From Sipunculus nudus (lineage: Eukaryota; Annelida; Sipuncula; Golfingiida; Sipunculidae), in assembly GCA_026874595.1 (NCBI GenBank), contig CM049307.1, positions 94,652,330-94,716,329 of the forward strand: a stretch of 64,000 bases of DNA. Direction: 5' to 3'. Positions 1-12,649 of the stretch are shown here, piece by piece. The notes beneath the pieces are model-generated. The model saw only the letters and a list, made by a program, of their open reading frames with translations, ran no database searches and was not told where the DNA came from. A program made the translations under genes and the position numbers. Numbering within the stretch: position 1 is the stretch's first letter; the number at the start of each line of letters is the position of its first letter.

Positions 1-234
1 TTGAATGAAATAAAATTCTTAATGTACATGTGTTGACGAAATAGTTAGATGTTGGACGTAAAGCCACCATTTGCATCAGTGCTTGTCAAAGGGATATTCA
101 AAATGAAGTTCAAACCTATGATTCGGTTGAGATTCAAACTCACGGCTTTAAATCCTGTCTTTTACCTCGTGACCATAGACGCAACACTCTTATTATGTAC
201 CAAATAAAACAATGATGTACACCAGTCTACAACA

Positions 235-670
235 TCCGAGTCAGAATGCAAGTCCGAATCTAGGCCACTTGATTCCAAGTCCGAGTCCTTTAGGTTCGAG
301 TCCAAGTCCACTTTCATCGAGTTCGAGTCACCTGGAGGCAGAGTACAAGTCCGAATCACACAGATGAAAAAAAAACTAAATGGATATTTTTGATTATCAG
401 GTGTAGTTTTAAGTTGTTTTATGCATGTTCTTACGTAAATGTTAAATTACCTTTAGTTCCCGATGTGATCCAAAGTTTGGGAAATATAATTTTGTAGGCC
501 TGATATTTTGTTGGTCGTTCGCTCTTGTATATAAGTTTTTAGAGTATGTGACAGAGCTTTATCCCACTGGACACGCGTCTTTACCGCTGAGTCCGAGTAC
601 AAATCAGAGTCCAGAACCTCCGAGTCCAAGTCACAGTCGGAGTCCCTAGAAAAGTCGACTCGAGTCCTTA
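235..670. repeat. Degenerate GAGTCC/AAGTCC hexanucleotide repeat, two patches
   Basis: Two patches of imperfect GAGTCC, AAGTCC and GAATCC hexamers lie at about 235-360 and 585-670. A shorter copy lies at about 10910-10965 in the duplicated flank of unit B. On the - strand they translate to Asp-Ser-rich peptides, which I read as a by-product of the hexamer and not as a phosphoprotein gene. Confidence 0.6.
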
Positions 671-2160
671 CTGGTTCAAAAGCTACATTAGTCATAGAAT
701 GATAGTGTAACCTGTGAAAAATGCACATTTTTTCATAGATTTTACAAAATCATTTTTAAAATATGATTACGGTAATGACTAATCGGGATCCATGTTATTG
801 TGTGAAAAACGACGTACACATCTTGCAACATTATTTTTTTTAATGTTTTCCGTTGTATTTTGTACCTTGATAGGAGAGGATGCAAGACGAAAAAGGAATT
901 ATCCCGAAAGGCGCAAACCTAACAAAAGTTGAACATACGTACACAATCCGTTAAAATATTATTTTAAACGACCCTTTTTGAGAAATGACAAAGACTATAA
1001 CGAAATGGGGACATATTGATGCTATAAATTCAGATCCATTAAATTCTCTACGGAAAAATAAATAAATGCTCACAAAACGCTTTAAATGCGTTTCTTATGA
1101 ATTGCATGATCTAAAATTTTTAAATGAATCCATCGTATGAAAAACTTAAAATTTCGATTTGTTTAATACACTTATTAATGGGGCAACTACATGGGATACT
1201 TTTTCATTAGGCAAGGAATAAAATGCGTTCCACTGTCTAAGCGATATAAAAGAAGTATTTGTCATATAATAAAATAAATACATTATAAACTTTCTTGTAA
1301 GCAGCAACAAGTTTAGGAAAGCTGTAGTCTTTAATATTTGTGTTTGTTTTAATGTACTTTTCCTTTGTGGTTAAAAGGGATATTACTTTATCCGACTTAG
1401 TCGGTCGACCACCGGTATTTTCATGATATAGGAACACTGCATTAGCAATAACCAGTAGTTCTTGAGAGAATCTCTGAGGGTTTTATTCGGATTTCAACAT
1501 TTTCCCTTGTAAGTATAGGCAGGGTTTGTACAAAGATATCCCCGAAGTCAATCTCCAAACCACCACTTACACCTGAGCGCTGATAACGTTAATAATAATC
1601 ATATTAATATGAAACATTAATCTATGTAATTATCGAAACCATAAGACTTACAGTTATAAATAATTACGGTTTAGTCTGTCATGAAAATTCTTTTTACTCT
1701 CTTGTTTTAGTCATATTTTTGTTTGTTCATATCAAGACACCTCTGGTTCGTCAAACCAAAGGACGTCCAATTTTGAGTCATTATAGTATATAAAGTTAAT
1801 GCTGTAAAATCACGAATCAGGTTCACCGGCAATCATCTTGTAGGAAATCTCCATATTAATTAGATTAAAACAATTGTATATTTCCGATAACAGTCTACAC
1901 TGACACAACATTGCAGGATTAAAGTGAAGTAGTCTACGAAACATTGTAAAAGATGCTCGTTACAGTTTACATCATGATTATATTACAATATTTATGATGC
2001 AACCAGCACAGCCACTACACGAAGAGGCGCAAAGATTTGGTTATTTATAAATTTTAAATTTGAGTCAAATAAAAACAGAAAAAGATAAGTGACTCGTACC
2101 AATACAATATTGGTCTTGTGGTTTAAGGTGGCGTAATGAACCTCTATTCACTGGTATTCT

Positions 2161-2170
2161 TTATTTATAG
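2161..2170 (+). promoter_or_regulatory. Conserved TTTATAG element 30 bp before the start codon of unit A
   Basis: A T-rich tract ending in TTTATAG lies 30 bp before the ATG. B has the same element at the same spacing (ending 12574), and C has it ending at 22645, 39 bp before its ATG. It can be read as a TATA-like box with a very short leader, or as the 3' splice site of a 5'-UTR intron. The sequence alone does not decide. Confidence 0.35.
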
Positions 2171-2199
2171 GTTATTATTGAATCGCAAACCCTGGAATC

Positions 2200-2245
2200 A
2201 TGTGGGCGCTGCAGATAGAAACCTTATCCTTCATTGCAACACTGG
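2200..2245 (+). CDS. Unit A exon 1: signal-peptide start
   Basis: ATG opens 15 codons plus one base (MWALQIETLSFIATL, then G), ending at a GGGTAAGA donor. The hydrophobic stretch continues into exon 2 (VCL). The equivalent exon in B has the same length and similar sequence. No earlier in-frame ATG is supported. Confidence 0.65.
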
Positions 2246-5200
2246 GTAAGATGACCGTCCGTATCAATTTGACATAGTACTTACGGACTCCTAGGGTATC
2301 AGTCCACTGTCCAAGTTCTGAAAGACGCCTAGAAAAAGGGTCTGGCACACTTGGGGTGGGTAGAAGGAAACATATAGAACAATTGTAAGGTGTATATGAA
2401 ATAGAATTGTCTTATAACAGTTGTCTACAAACCGTCTAGAATAGTCGAATTTTGTAACAGTAGGATGTATTCATGTGATAAGTCTAAGTCACTACGGCCG
2501 TTTTTGCCTCATTAGGTCATCAAGTTATCTAATACTTATAAAAGGAATTCGGTCCACTTTGTTCGCTAGTCCTCTGAAACCACGGTGCGTATGACACTGT
2601 GCCATACCTCAGCTTAACAGTAATTGTTCCCGCAGTGATCTCGCCGATATGAGAATAAATAATTTTATTAAAGTGCACATCATTTAGAGAATAGAGTGAT
2701 TTTTTTGCGTGCTTCATGATTTGCGTTGAATATACCACCGAAAACAGCCGATCTATCTTCGGCAATGACCGGATTGCCTTTGCGGTCACCTCCAGCGCAG
2801 GATTAAGAACTATTGTCCATAAGAAAAACCCCTGCTTTCAGTGACGGATTTAAGCATGTTTGGCCTGACATTTGACCCAGGCTCTGGCCCGAGTGTGTTG
2901 TCAGTAAATGAGACAAACACATGACTCGCTTTATGAAAAGGCGGGGTTCAATAATAACAAAACCTAACACAAGGTCCCTATTTACGTAAAATGGGGTGGG
3001 GATGGGTTGGAGGCGGGTGTTCCTGGCCTAAGAATTGGTATGAAACGATTAGAACAAGATTGTGGTGGCTGAAAAGGGGGAACGGACCCCCTGGACTCCC
3101 CTTGGGTCCGCTGCTGCTACTTACGAGGCATGCATATTTCCGTCTTGAGGAACAGTTTCCTGGCCGAAAATAAAAAAATCATCACGAACCAGGTCTTCAA
3201 GATAAACATACCTGTGTATGAATTTCTTGCCACGAGCATAGCGCCACAAAATAAATGGAAAAAAAGAATGTTTGTACATATTTTGATGAAATAGTACCCC
3301 ACTGAAAATCTATATTTTCTTTTAATAAGAATAAAAATTAGAATGAAAAATGAGCCAACGTTCCTCATCTCAGTTTACACATCTCCCCAACTCTGGTAAA
3401 AAGTCCGATACACCGGGTTTATCAGCTAGTATGTATATGGTGTACTTGCATAACAGTCCGCTGCGCGACCATTGGTTTCGCGTCTCCACACATTGCGGCG
3501 ATCGTCAGGCGAGCAGACTGTCGTCTTCCTGTGAATTCCTTTTTATCCTTTTCTACAGTCCGGCGATTTGAACGGGGGATTTTTTTAATAATCAAATGAT
3601 ATCCATTCTCACATGTATTATTCATACAGGAAATCACAATATAATTTGTCATAATGCAAAGTAAAAGATGAAAATGTTGGGTAGAAAAAAATCCTCATAC
3701 AAAAAAAATTGATTCGTGTATCAATCATAAGACTGATAAAATAAATATGCATGAGAAAATATATATACATACACCTTTTGCAGAAAATATACACATTTCC
3801 TATAGTTTCACGATGCTAAGAATTGTCCCCAACATTCCAGTCCTCTTTCTTTTGTTCTTTATGTGCCATGTATTGTTTAAGTTTAATGTATGCTCGCAGC
3901 TTTGAAATGAAAATATTCAAATCTGGAATTTGCCACTTATTCTTTTAGAATATAAAAACTGCTTTCCTAATATTATTATTACATTGATCACATCCCGATT
4001 ATATGAATGAATATTTTCAATTATTTCTATTTTTCAAACAAGTGAATAGAGGTTTTGGACCAAGTGTTTATCCAAACTTCTAACTGTTCCAAAAATAATG
4101 TACTTACTTTTCACTGACACATCAAATGTTCTATTTTCTCCTTGTTGTCTGTGGAAAAGGAACATAAATCATATTGTTTTATGCCAGTATTTTATACTGA
4201 AATGCTTGAAGGTTTTTTTTATCTTTAGTAGCTTGTTTGGCTAACTAGAAAATTAATGACCACTGGCTCTCTTCAATGTCATACTCTTTGGAATAAAATT
4301 CTTTACCTGAATGATTAACTGTGACCGTTTTCTGTATAATTATATCATATAAAACCTAAGAGGTTACTGTAGGCAGTGGTTTAATGTTTTTTTCCCAAAT
4401 TTCACAAAGTTTGATCTTCTTCACTACTGTTATCATTTTCTTGTAATTATGAAAATTTGCTCTTGCTACAACTATAATATCTCTCTAACCATTGTATAAG
4501 AACATGGGTGCTTCATTTTCAACCCATACTTCAAATGGAATAATGCGACCTTCAGTATTATTAAGATCTGAGACATATGTTAAACCTATATTATACAAAA
4601 TGTTGAAAATTGGCTTCCCCTTATCAGTATTTTTTTATTTTCCATACAATATCTGAATGTTTAATTTCTCGAATATTTTCCCACACTAACATAATGTCTT
4701 TATGAAATGGTTGTATTTTCTGTAAGGGTTTCCCGAGTAATAAATTTTCATTAATAGTGCCAGACCACCATAGGATATACATAAATTACCAATAATCCTC
4801 ACAAAATCTTTGTTTTGCCTGAAAAAATATCTCTTTAACTAAACAATTTTCTGTGCATCAACCATATTTGACATTCAGCATCTTTTGGCCAACTTCTTTA
4901 TAACTTAAATTCAAAATATCCTTTTATCCAACACGTTACCTTTCCAAATAAAGGAATATAACAGATTATTTATTTCTTTGATATGACATCGTTGAACATC
5001 TATAACCGTTTCTTGTTCTCCACAAGGCAAATGTGCTTTTAGTTACATCAATTTTAGGTCTTAAGTTTTCTTCAATCATTTTATTCTTGTTATGATTAAA
5101 GGTAATAGATATTTTAAAGTAGAAGTCCATATGCCTGTTAGAGGTTTATTTTCCTGTTTCGGTTTGACCCAATCCACATTATTTGTGGTTTATTTTGGTT

Positions 5201-6303
5201 AATTTTAGGCCAGATACCACACTGAAGTCTTTTAGGAGCTGGAATACTCTCTGTCCTTATTCTATATCCTTTACTTATAGTATTAAATCATCTGCTTATG
5301 GTGCAAGTTTGATTGCGTATTTATTATCTAATTTTATACCTTTTTTTATGCATCATGTCTTATAGCTATTGACAACATTTCGGCAGCAATTATAAAAAGG
5401 TATGGCGATAGAAGATCTCCTTGGCGTACCCCCATTTTCGAATGGGGGATTGTTATGGCGGCGTTTGGAAATTAATCCGATCTTTGGTAGAAGCTAGTAA
5501 TGTGTCTTCTAGGCACAAGTTGCACACTTTGCTTTTTGTTTATGAGTGTTTGACATTTTCTTTAAATCCCATCGTGTAGTCTTTCTAATTTATCCATAAA
5601 TTGAAGTCAATAGTGTCCACTCGCTTGACGATCTCCACCATGTATTGAGGCGTGTAACCAATGATGGCATAAGTACACCATACCATGCTCTACACTAGTA
5701 TCGTACAATTTTACTGGGATCGATAGAACTCCACTTCATTATTATGATATTAACTCAATGCTTCTATTTTGTTCAAGTTTGTTTGACAAGCCAAAATGTA
5801 AATGGCAAGAGGACGGAGGCACGGATAGCAAAAATTGCAGACCAAAAGGTGCAGATAAAAGAATTGCAATGCACCGGATATGCTCAGTTACTGGCGATAT
5901 CAAGGCATCACAAATTTAGAATGATCAAGGCAATAACTACTACAGACACTGTCAACAAACACGCAACTGATAAAACACAGAGTGGCAAACTCACAGAGGA
6001 GCTCACAGATGGTCAACCTGTCATTCAACCATCCGCTCCTATGGGCGGAAACCACAAGATGAAGAAATGTGGTAAATACACTTTTGCCGAATTTAGATTG
6101 TCTTTTTCGTGAAGCCCATGGATCACATTTGTATTGTGTGCATATTAATATAAATCCGTGACACGCTGTACTTACGAAGTTTAATATATGTTAAGGTAGA
6201 GAAATATACAGACGTCGTAATATAAGCATGTTTAACAACTTTTACCATGTGACACGGTCGATAACCACATTGCCGGACTTTAACCTTAGGACACGGCTTT
6301 AAC

Positions 6304-6373
<70 letters not shown>

Positions 6374-6425
6374 GACAGTAACAATGATAATAATATATAA
6401 ATGTCAACATACCTGATGGGAATCC

Positions 6426-6473
<48 letters not shown>

Positions 6474-8481
6474 TGGGGAGAAAGCATTTGAACTGCTTAA
6501 TGAATATTCTTGAATATCCTTGCGGAATGTAACTGGGTAGTTGGAATAATGTAAGATAAACAAATCAAACAGAATTACTATTATAATCATTCATGAAATG
6601 TCAGAAACGACTGGCAGGTGCATCTGGATCACTAGATAGTTCATCTCTTGATATAAAGCACTTCCATTAAAAGCAAAGAAGGTCTTACGTCCCTACCAAA
6701 TGTTACTGTGAGGAGATTTAGATGACACTTTAAGTAAATGTTCATCGTGTAATAAAATTATATATATAGTGCAAAGCTGACCTTAATAAAATAACAACAC
6801 GATTTTAGAACGATCTTGCCGCCCAACATCAAAGCAAGGTTTAAAACGTTAAAAATGATGGCATTTAAATCAATCCTAATAGGACATACTGTTTAAAAGC
6901 ATTGTAGGTTACATGAAGCCTTTGAGGCTACTTAATATAAATGGTTCACCTCAATATGGTACAACACAGCGTGTTCAGGTATATGTGGTATATCATTTAA
7001 AGGGCTTAATGAATCTCCTATATCGGTAATATTATATCAGTAGTTTTACATTCAACTAGGCCATAGGTGTTTTTGTGAAATGTATGCTATTTCTGTAGAA
7101 TGATTACTGCAGAACCGCCTGAGAAAAAGTTAAATGAATTTCCAGAATGTCGATTGTGTTACGAAAGTCCTTTGCCCCAGTCAGAAGCAGTTTGCATGGA
7201 GTCCTGTAATATAGCCTACAAAAGGACACGTGGTTAAAGAACCCAATTTATATCAAATATAATTAACATCAGTATCAACAAAGCAACTTAAGCTGGTAAA
7301 CAACGATGGCAAATGCAGTTCCTTTTCATGCACAAGTGTGATAGGGCAAAGAAAGGAGGTAATTTTGACAGGGAAAGATGAGTCTCATACTTTAATTCCT
7401 GACTGCCTGTTCCATCTATAAACAGGTTTAGTGTGCAATGCTACACAACAATAGAGTCACTTATTAATATATAAATTACCTAAAAAATCACAAAAAAATT
7501 TGGTACAATAAAATATGTGCATATGTTTGATATATACACATTATTATAATTATGTAGGATTATGCAGATCAGGATTTGATCACAAGATGGATGGAAAGAG
7601 TGGCAAAGGATCATGCTACAAGGTTATAAATGGAACTCGAAACAGGGGTCATGCGAGGAGGAGGTGTAATGCTGTCAAGGGCAACCTTGTCAGTATCGAA
7701 ACAGATGATGAACAGACACACCTGGAGAATACTTATAAAAATAAAGGTAGGTTGCTTGGTTTTGTTTTCATACCCATAATAAATACTCATTATACTTGAA
7801 AAGGATTAAAACAGAGGCCAATAAATGTTTACCTCATGTACGCGTGTTCTTTTAACATTATGTTTGTGTATTGTTATTCTCAGTATGTAGTGTTATATAA
7901 AGAATTGTGCCTCATTTGACTGGTTCACATTTTGTGTTACAGATTAACGTTCGTTCCTTTATATCATATTTGATTTAAAGTTTATTTCATCATATACTGC
8001 ATCTTACTGTATCAAGTTATTACTTAACTTTATGCCTCTACATTGATGATGTCCCATTCCCATTTCACATTTTACATTACTGAAGCTTAGTAAGACCGTT
8101 TCTTTTTTTTGTTGTTGTTTAATTTCATTGCTTCTGCTTGTGAAATTTCTCCGATTTATTTCAAACTGGCTTCACCAATTTGCATTACAGGTTAGAGTAA
8201 TAAATTACAGCTGCCTTTAAACAGTGAAAATCTCCAGAAATATATTTGTAGATTATTCCGTGCTCGAAGTGTACTGTACAAGTGGACTCTACCGCAACGG
8301 AAAATGGATCTGGTCTTCTTCTGACAGAGAGGTGCGATACACGAAATGGGCGCCAGACTTATTAATTTCAGGACTCAAGAGATTTTCAACTATTCTGCTC
8401 AGGAAGACGAGCCTCTTTTGGGAGAAGTCTTGGTCGAACAGAATATGTACAGCCCTATGCGAAAGCCCCGTGAACTGTTGA
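2200..8481 (+). CDS. Unit A: secreted C-type-lectin-like protein (4 exons, about 252 aa)
   Basis: Exons 2200-2245, 5778-6071, 7558-7746 and 8252-8481 join in frame, with every junction in phase 1, to give about 252 codons before TGA. Order: hydrophobic leader (about residues 1-25); Ser/Thr/Lys-rich module with a CTGY motif and a closing Lys-Lys-Cys; then a CTLD. The CTLD has GSCYK, an RRRC helix cysteine, LVSIET, the strand KWIWSSSDREVRYTKW and a terminal CESPVNC. C-type-lectin folds usually bind sugars or protein ligands outside the cell and often act in invertebrate immunity, but EPN, QPD and WND motifs are missing, so calcium-dependent sugar binding is doubtful. The acceptor of exon 2 is a weak AAG. 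Intron 1 (3.5 kb) holds an L1-type LINE relic. AATAAA lies 66 bp past the stop. Family assignment is firm; function is unknown. Confidence 0.8.
2246..3780. other. Intron 1 of unit A, part before the LINE
   Basis: No exon or element with recognisable protein similarity was found. Paralogy to unit B fades near 2340. Two overlapping ORFs near 3350-3650 on opposite strands have no recognisable domain. Confidence 0.4.
3785..5475 (-). mobile_element. L1-type LINE relic (reverse transcriptase and C-terminal part)
   Basis: Read on the - strand from about 5470 down, broken frames show LINE hallmarks in order: GVRQGDLLSPYLFIIAAEML (RT motif near 5430-5370); an Ala-Asp-Asp catalytic-site remnant near 5290; a post-RT segment with INNLLYSFIWKG; then NIGLTYVSDLNNTEG and, near the 3' end, KLRAYIKLKQYMAHKEQKKE. 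Frames are broken by stops and frameshifts, so it is dead and probably 5'-truncated. It lies in intron 1 of unit A, antisense to the gene, and is absent from the 1.0 kb intron 1 of B. Assignment to the L1-like group rests on these motifs. Confidence 0.75.
5476..5777. other. Intron 1 of unit A, part after the LINE
   Basis: No gene seen. The last 50 bp become similar to the region before the equivalent exon in B (CAATGCTTCTATTTT in both), which marks the return to duplicated sequence. Confidence 0.4.
5778..6071 (+). CDS. Unit A exon 2: N-terminal CxGY module
   Basis: 294 bp, phase 1 at both ends. The acceptor is AAG and the donor is TGTG followed by GTAAAT. The peptide begins VCLTSQNVNG, carries KELQCTGY, then a Thr/Gln/Lys-rich tract, and closes with MKKC. 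I know no established domain for this; the same pattern recurs in B, C, D and pseudogene F. Confidence 0.65.
6307..6468. repeat. (TA)n and (AG)n microsatellites in intron 2 of unit A
   Basis: A TA run (about 6307-6373) and an AG run (about 6431-6468). The long - strand ORF across them encodes Ile-Tyr and Ser-Leu dipeptides and is an artefact of the repeats. Confidence 0.9.
6469..7557. other. Intron 2 of unit A, remainder
   Basis: No gene seen. From about 7050 (ACTAGGCCATAGGTGTTTT) to the next exon it is paralogous to about 18055-18509 in unit B. Confidence 0.5.
7558..7746 (+). CDS. Unit A exon 3: first half of the CTLD
   Basis: 189 bp, phase 1 to phase 1, between a TATGTAG acceptor and a GTAGGT donor. 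It encodes LCRSGFDHK, GSCYK, the helix with RRRCNAVKGN, LVSIETDDEQ and a short tail. The two Cys of CRSG and GSCY match the extra N-terminal pair of long-form CTLDs; RRRC is the usual first CTLD cysteine. Confidence 0.8.
8252..8481 (+). CDS. Unit A exon 4: second half of the CTLD and stop
   Basis: 230 bp from a TTTGTAG acceptor to TGA. It carries YCTSGLY, KWIW, EVRYTKW, a Trp-rich loop and the closing CESPVNC. YCTSG stands where many invertebrate CTLDs have FWTSG. Confidence 0.8.
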
Positions 8482-8546
8482 GTTAAAGTTTACGTTATCC
8501 GCCTATGCTTCACATATATGGTTCTGGTGACCAACGTCGAAGTAAT

Positions 8547-8552
8547 AATAAA
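8547..8552 (+). promoter_or_regulatory. Polyadenylation signal AATAAA of unit A
   Basis: AATAAA lies 66 bp past the stop codon; unit B has one at almost the same distance (65 bp). Confidence 0.55.
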
Positions 8553-11500
8553 AATGTTTGAAGCATTTATGTTGTATTTACACAGGAAACAAACAGGTTG
8601 AAAACACCACTAGAACCTCCTCTTTTGTTAGAAAATCAGGATTAATTAAACAGTAACCTGATTTTACTATTTATAATATATATATATATGCTATGCATTG
8701 TAAAATTCATACCACACTATACGATATTTTAGTATGAAAGCGTTATACTTGTCCCTGTGAGTCAAACATATGGACAATCAGCAGTCAGTGTGTAACCAAC
8801 AACATAAGCAAAATAGCAAAAGCATTTTTCAGTTAATTGGTGATATTTATATAAATTCACTCATAAATATTACATGAAAGCAGAAACAATATATAGATCG
8901 TCAGAATAATAGAAAACATACTTATACTGTCTTAACTTAGTAACACCGTAAAAGAGAGTCTGCCTTTCAAAATGAAATAGGAAACATATCATAGCAAAGT
9001 GCAATATGTACACTATACAAGTTAAATGTCCATCACAGCTTTATACAACTGGTACGAGCGCCAAACTAAGTTTACTTAGAATCTTAAAATAATCTTGCTC
9101 ATTAAAAAAAACAAATAGAGACGAACTTAATTTGTTGACTTCACCTTCATGGAACATTTAGGTTTGTTTCATGTGCAACAGGAAATGTTTAACATTGTAA
9201 ATATAGTTATACTATGGGGATCCGTGTTTTAGATACACTAAGTAACAGAAACATAGATAACATCTCCCCCCCCCCATAGCTTTCGAATTAGTTGTGTATC
9301 ATTGAGTCCCGTTTAACTTCAGTCTTCTTAGGTGTTTGTAGGACTCATTGTTATTTATCACGTCATACTTCTGCCTGTCCTTCTTTCATTGTCTTTACGT
9401 TTTCCGACAACTCCAACCATACGTGTATGATGTCTCAAATGGACTCTCTCTGGGGTCTCTCCACCTGCATTGGAGAACCCTTTTCAAGAGTCCATCTGTC
9501 TCCTAACATTAAAGGTAAGATGATAACACCAAATAGTACCTGTCACAGTAATCATAGTTTATAGCATTATTGAATGAGTAATTATAGAATGAGTAATTAA
9601 GTATATAATCGATTAAAATTGGAAGCGTAATGCATCTCTGCCTTGTTATTCTCAGATAATATTATCTGGGGAGATAACAGTCTGTTAAAGTACTGAATAT
9701 ACATACTGGAACCTGGCAGACTGGGCTGCTTTAGTAATGATACTCCTTATAATAAAACTAAAAATACATATATTTCATATTCCTATTAGAGGATCAGTAG
9801 AGTTACATGTAGTATCTTTCATTTGACATATGTGAAGCAACATTTGTGGAAGCGAGTCGTACATTATATCAGGCAGGCTTATTTTTGCATTATAAAAATT
9901 ATCATATTGTAGATTTCTGTTCTTTAAATGATATGTTGAAGACCTCTGCAGCGGACATCCACAATAATCAATGTGAATGATCAAGACTAAGAATAAGACA
10001 AAACGACAATAAAACGACAATATTAATATGCTCAACTGCGAAACAGTCTAGACAGTCTTGTTTAATGTATAACATAGAACACACGCAATACTTAACCTTT
10101 ATATCTGTAAACAGCAACTGAAAAATGAATAAAACATTTCTTTTACAAAGATGGCTTATGGATACATAAAACATTGTATCCATTCAGCAGAACTCCCTGA
10201 TATTCGTCCATTTCAGCTATGGCTGGAAAGAAACCCTTTTGATTGTAAATATTTTTTTTTTATTTCGGCCTGTTATTAATAAATTATACCTTACACCTAA
10301 GTTATTAAAGATACCTATATGGTATAGTCCTAGCCTATGTTACAGTAGGCCTAAATATGAGTTTGCACGCCCTTACTATACAATAGGTCTGTGTTATAAA
10401 TATTATATCTCCGTTGGACCTGATATTAAATATCCATGGGACATAAGTATTGCCATATGAGCTAGGTGTGATGTAGTCATCACACACACATATATAAGCC
10501 ACTCTGCATGCTCTTACGTGTCCTTTTCTTGGATGAATACGGGTGGTGGCTTTGCCTGGTACAGTAACTATGGCATCTGAAAAATATGCGGGCCATGTGC
10601 AAAAGACAAAAACTGGATGGCTTTGGCCGCCCGCCTAGATAAACAAAAAACATTTTCTAATATTAAAGATTTTTTTGCATCAAGGATATCTTATATAAAG
10701 CCATCCTTCATTGATAAATGTGATTCACCAGGAATCTTAAAGTATCGTTACGGTTCACCTATAAATGTTAAATAACCATTAGCGCCCAATACAATCTACA
10801 ATTCGGTTAAAATAATTTTGTGGGCCTAATATTGTGTTGGTAGTTCGCTCATGTATATAAGTCTTTAGAGTATGTGACAGAACATTATTCTACTGGACAC
10901 GAGTCTTTACCGCTGAGTCCGAGTACAAATCAGAGCACAGAACCCTCTAGTCCAAGTACTGGCCATGTAATTATGTGAAAGACATCTCATGAAACGAGAT
11001 ATTTTTAAAAACTTTTCTACTGTTATTTGTACCTTCGAGTGACAAGGTGCAAGGAATGAAAAGAATTATCCAGAGAACTAAATACCAGTTGAAAATACAT
11101 ACACAATGCGATAAACTTTATTTTAATCGACTCATATTGACCACTGGCAAAACCATAACAACATCTGTGTATGCTGAAAAATATGACCCATTAAATTCCC
11201 TATGGAAAAATAAAAATTTGCATTAAATGCTTTCTGTTGGATTGCATAGATATTTAAAATGAATCCGTCGTATGAAAAACTTAAAATTTCGATTGTGTTA
11301 ATGCACGTATTAATGGAGCAACTGAATGGAATGCTTTTACATCAGGCAACCATAAAATGTCTTCCACAGCCTAAGCCATAGAACACATGAACTAGCATGC
11401 GGTACTATTATAAAATAAAATAAACACATTAACTTCTTGTAAGTAGCACCTTTGGAACACTAAATGTAAGTCTATTGTATATACCTTTACAGGTTTTAGA

Positions 11501-12564
11501 AAGTTGTAGTTTTTAAAAGTTTTGTTTACTTTTCTTTGTGCTTGAATAGGTTATATTCCTTTTTTCAGACTTAGTTACGTCCACCACAGGAATTTTCATG
11601 GAATATTGAAGGAAGGGTATTCCATTTGCGGACTGAAACATACACTGAGTTTATCTTTAGTTGGTGGACGTCACTCATTGATAGGTCCGTAGCCCGTTGT
11701 TTGGTTTGTCTGTTGAATAGGGCTAAAGGTAAACATGTGATAAGGACTTTATAAAAGTAAACATAGTATTTAAGTAAAATAATGTTTTTATTTGCATTAC
11801 ATATACACGGGGTGAGGAAGACAGCAATAGTGATAACAGATAATTTGTACTTTTTTTGCGAATCTCTGATGTTCTATTCGGATTTCTTAATTTTCCCCTT
11901 TAGGCTTCAGCCAGGTTTGAACAGACGAACAGTCCCCAAACCACTACACCAATGCATTAGCCTGACAACGTAATGAATAATCAATATGAAATTTTTACTT
12001 ATTAATTCATCGAAATCATAAAACTTACAGCTATAAATAATTACGGATAGTTCTTTCATGGAAATTCTTTGTACACCCTCTCTGTCGTCTATTTCGAATT
12101 CTGTTTAGTTATATCAAGTAACCTCTTAGACGTTCAACCAAAGGAAATCAATGTTTTACGTCATTATTGTATATATAATTAATACTGTGAAAAGGCCAAT
12201 CAGGAACACCGCCAATAACCAGGTAGGAAACCTCCACGCTCATTAGAGTAAAGCAATTAATTAAATATGCTGGATACCACTCTTTTATGTCACAACATCG
12301 AAGTGACATATAGTCTCAAACACATTGTGAAAGACGTTTATCAGATGTTCGTTACAATTTACCTCCTGATCAGGATAAAATCCTGCGTCATGTAAATGAA
12401 ACCACCAGCATTGTCACTGCATATAGAGGCACCCAGTGGGTAGTTAATTATATAATATACAAACACAAAGCAGAATAGGTTAAGTGCTTGTTTTGATTTT
12501 CTCGTTTAAATACGAGTCGTGTGGTTAGAGGGAATATAATGAATTTTCATTCAGTAATATGCTA

Positions 12565-12574
12565 TATTTTATAG
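12565..12574 (+). promoter_or_regulatory. Conserved TTTATAG element before unit B
   Basis: TATATTTTATAG ends 30 bp before the ATG of unit B, the same position as in A. TATA-like box or 3' splice site of a leader intron; undecided. Confidence 0.35.
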
Positions 12575-12603
12575 GTTATTATTGAATCGCAATCCCTGGC
12601 ATC

Positions 12604-12649
12604 ATGTGGACGCTGCAAATAGACGCCTTTTCTGTCTTTATGACCATGG
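12604..12649 (+). CDS. Unit B exon 1: signal-peptide start
   Basis: 46 bp encoding MWTLQIDAFSVFMTM plus one base of the next codon, with a GGTAAGA donor. Same length as the first exon of A. Confidence 0.6.

Larger units (their letters stand above)
1..2199. other. 5' flank of lectin unit A, no gene seen
   Basis: No convincing coding exon. The stretch holds degenerate GAGTCC-type hexanucleotide repeats (about 235-360 and 585-670). From about 480 to 2340 it is clearly paralogous to about 10800-12790 upstream of unit B; shared landmarks are the GAGTCCGAGTACAAATCAGAG tract near 590 and 10915, and the tract TTAAAATTTCGATT near 1147 and 11281. Short ORFs here are not conserved between the two copies, which argues against coding. 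Confidence 0.6.
8482..12603. other. Spacer between units A and B, duplicated flanks
   Basis: No coding exon seen. About 9290-10030 is a downstream flank with paralogues at about 19900-20520 (after B) and 30400-31010 (after C); a landmark is TATTCCTATTAGA(G/A)GATCAGTA at 9779 and 30764. From about 10800 the upstream flank of B begins, paralogous to that of A. ORFs in the three flank copies are not conserved. Confidence 0.5.

Noticed and set aside
235-728. Asp/Ser-rich phosphoprotein on the - strand
   Set aside because: The reading frames are translations of the GAGTCC hexamer repeat and are not kept in the duplicated copy near 10910.
6123-6590. 155-codon - strand gene
   Set aside because: Most of it is Ile-Tyr and Ser-Leu repeats from TA and AG microsatellites.
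9775-10183. Conserved - strand gene in the downstream flank
   Set aside because: The flank is present three times, but the ORFs are not preserved in the copies near 20300 and 30800.
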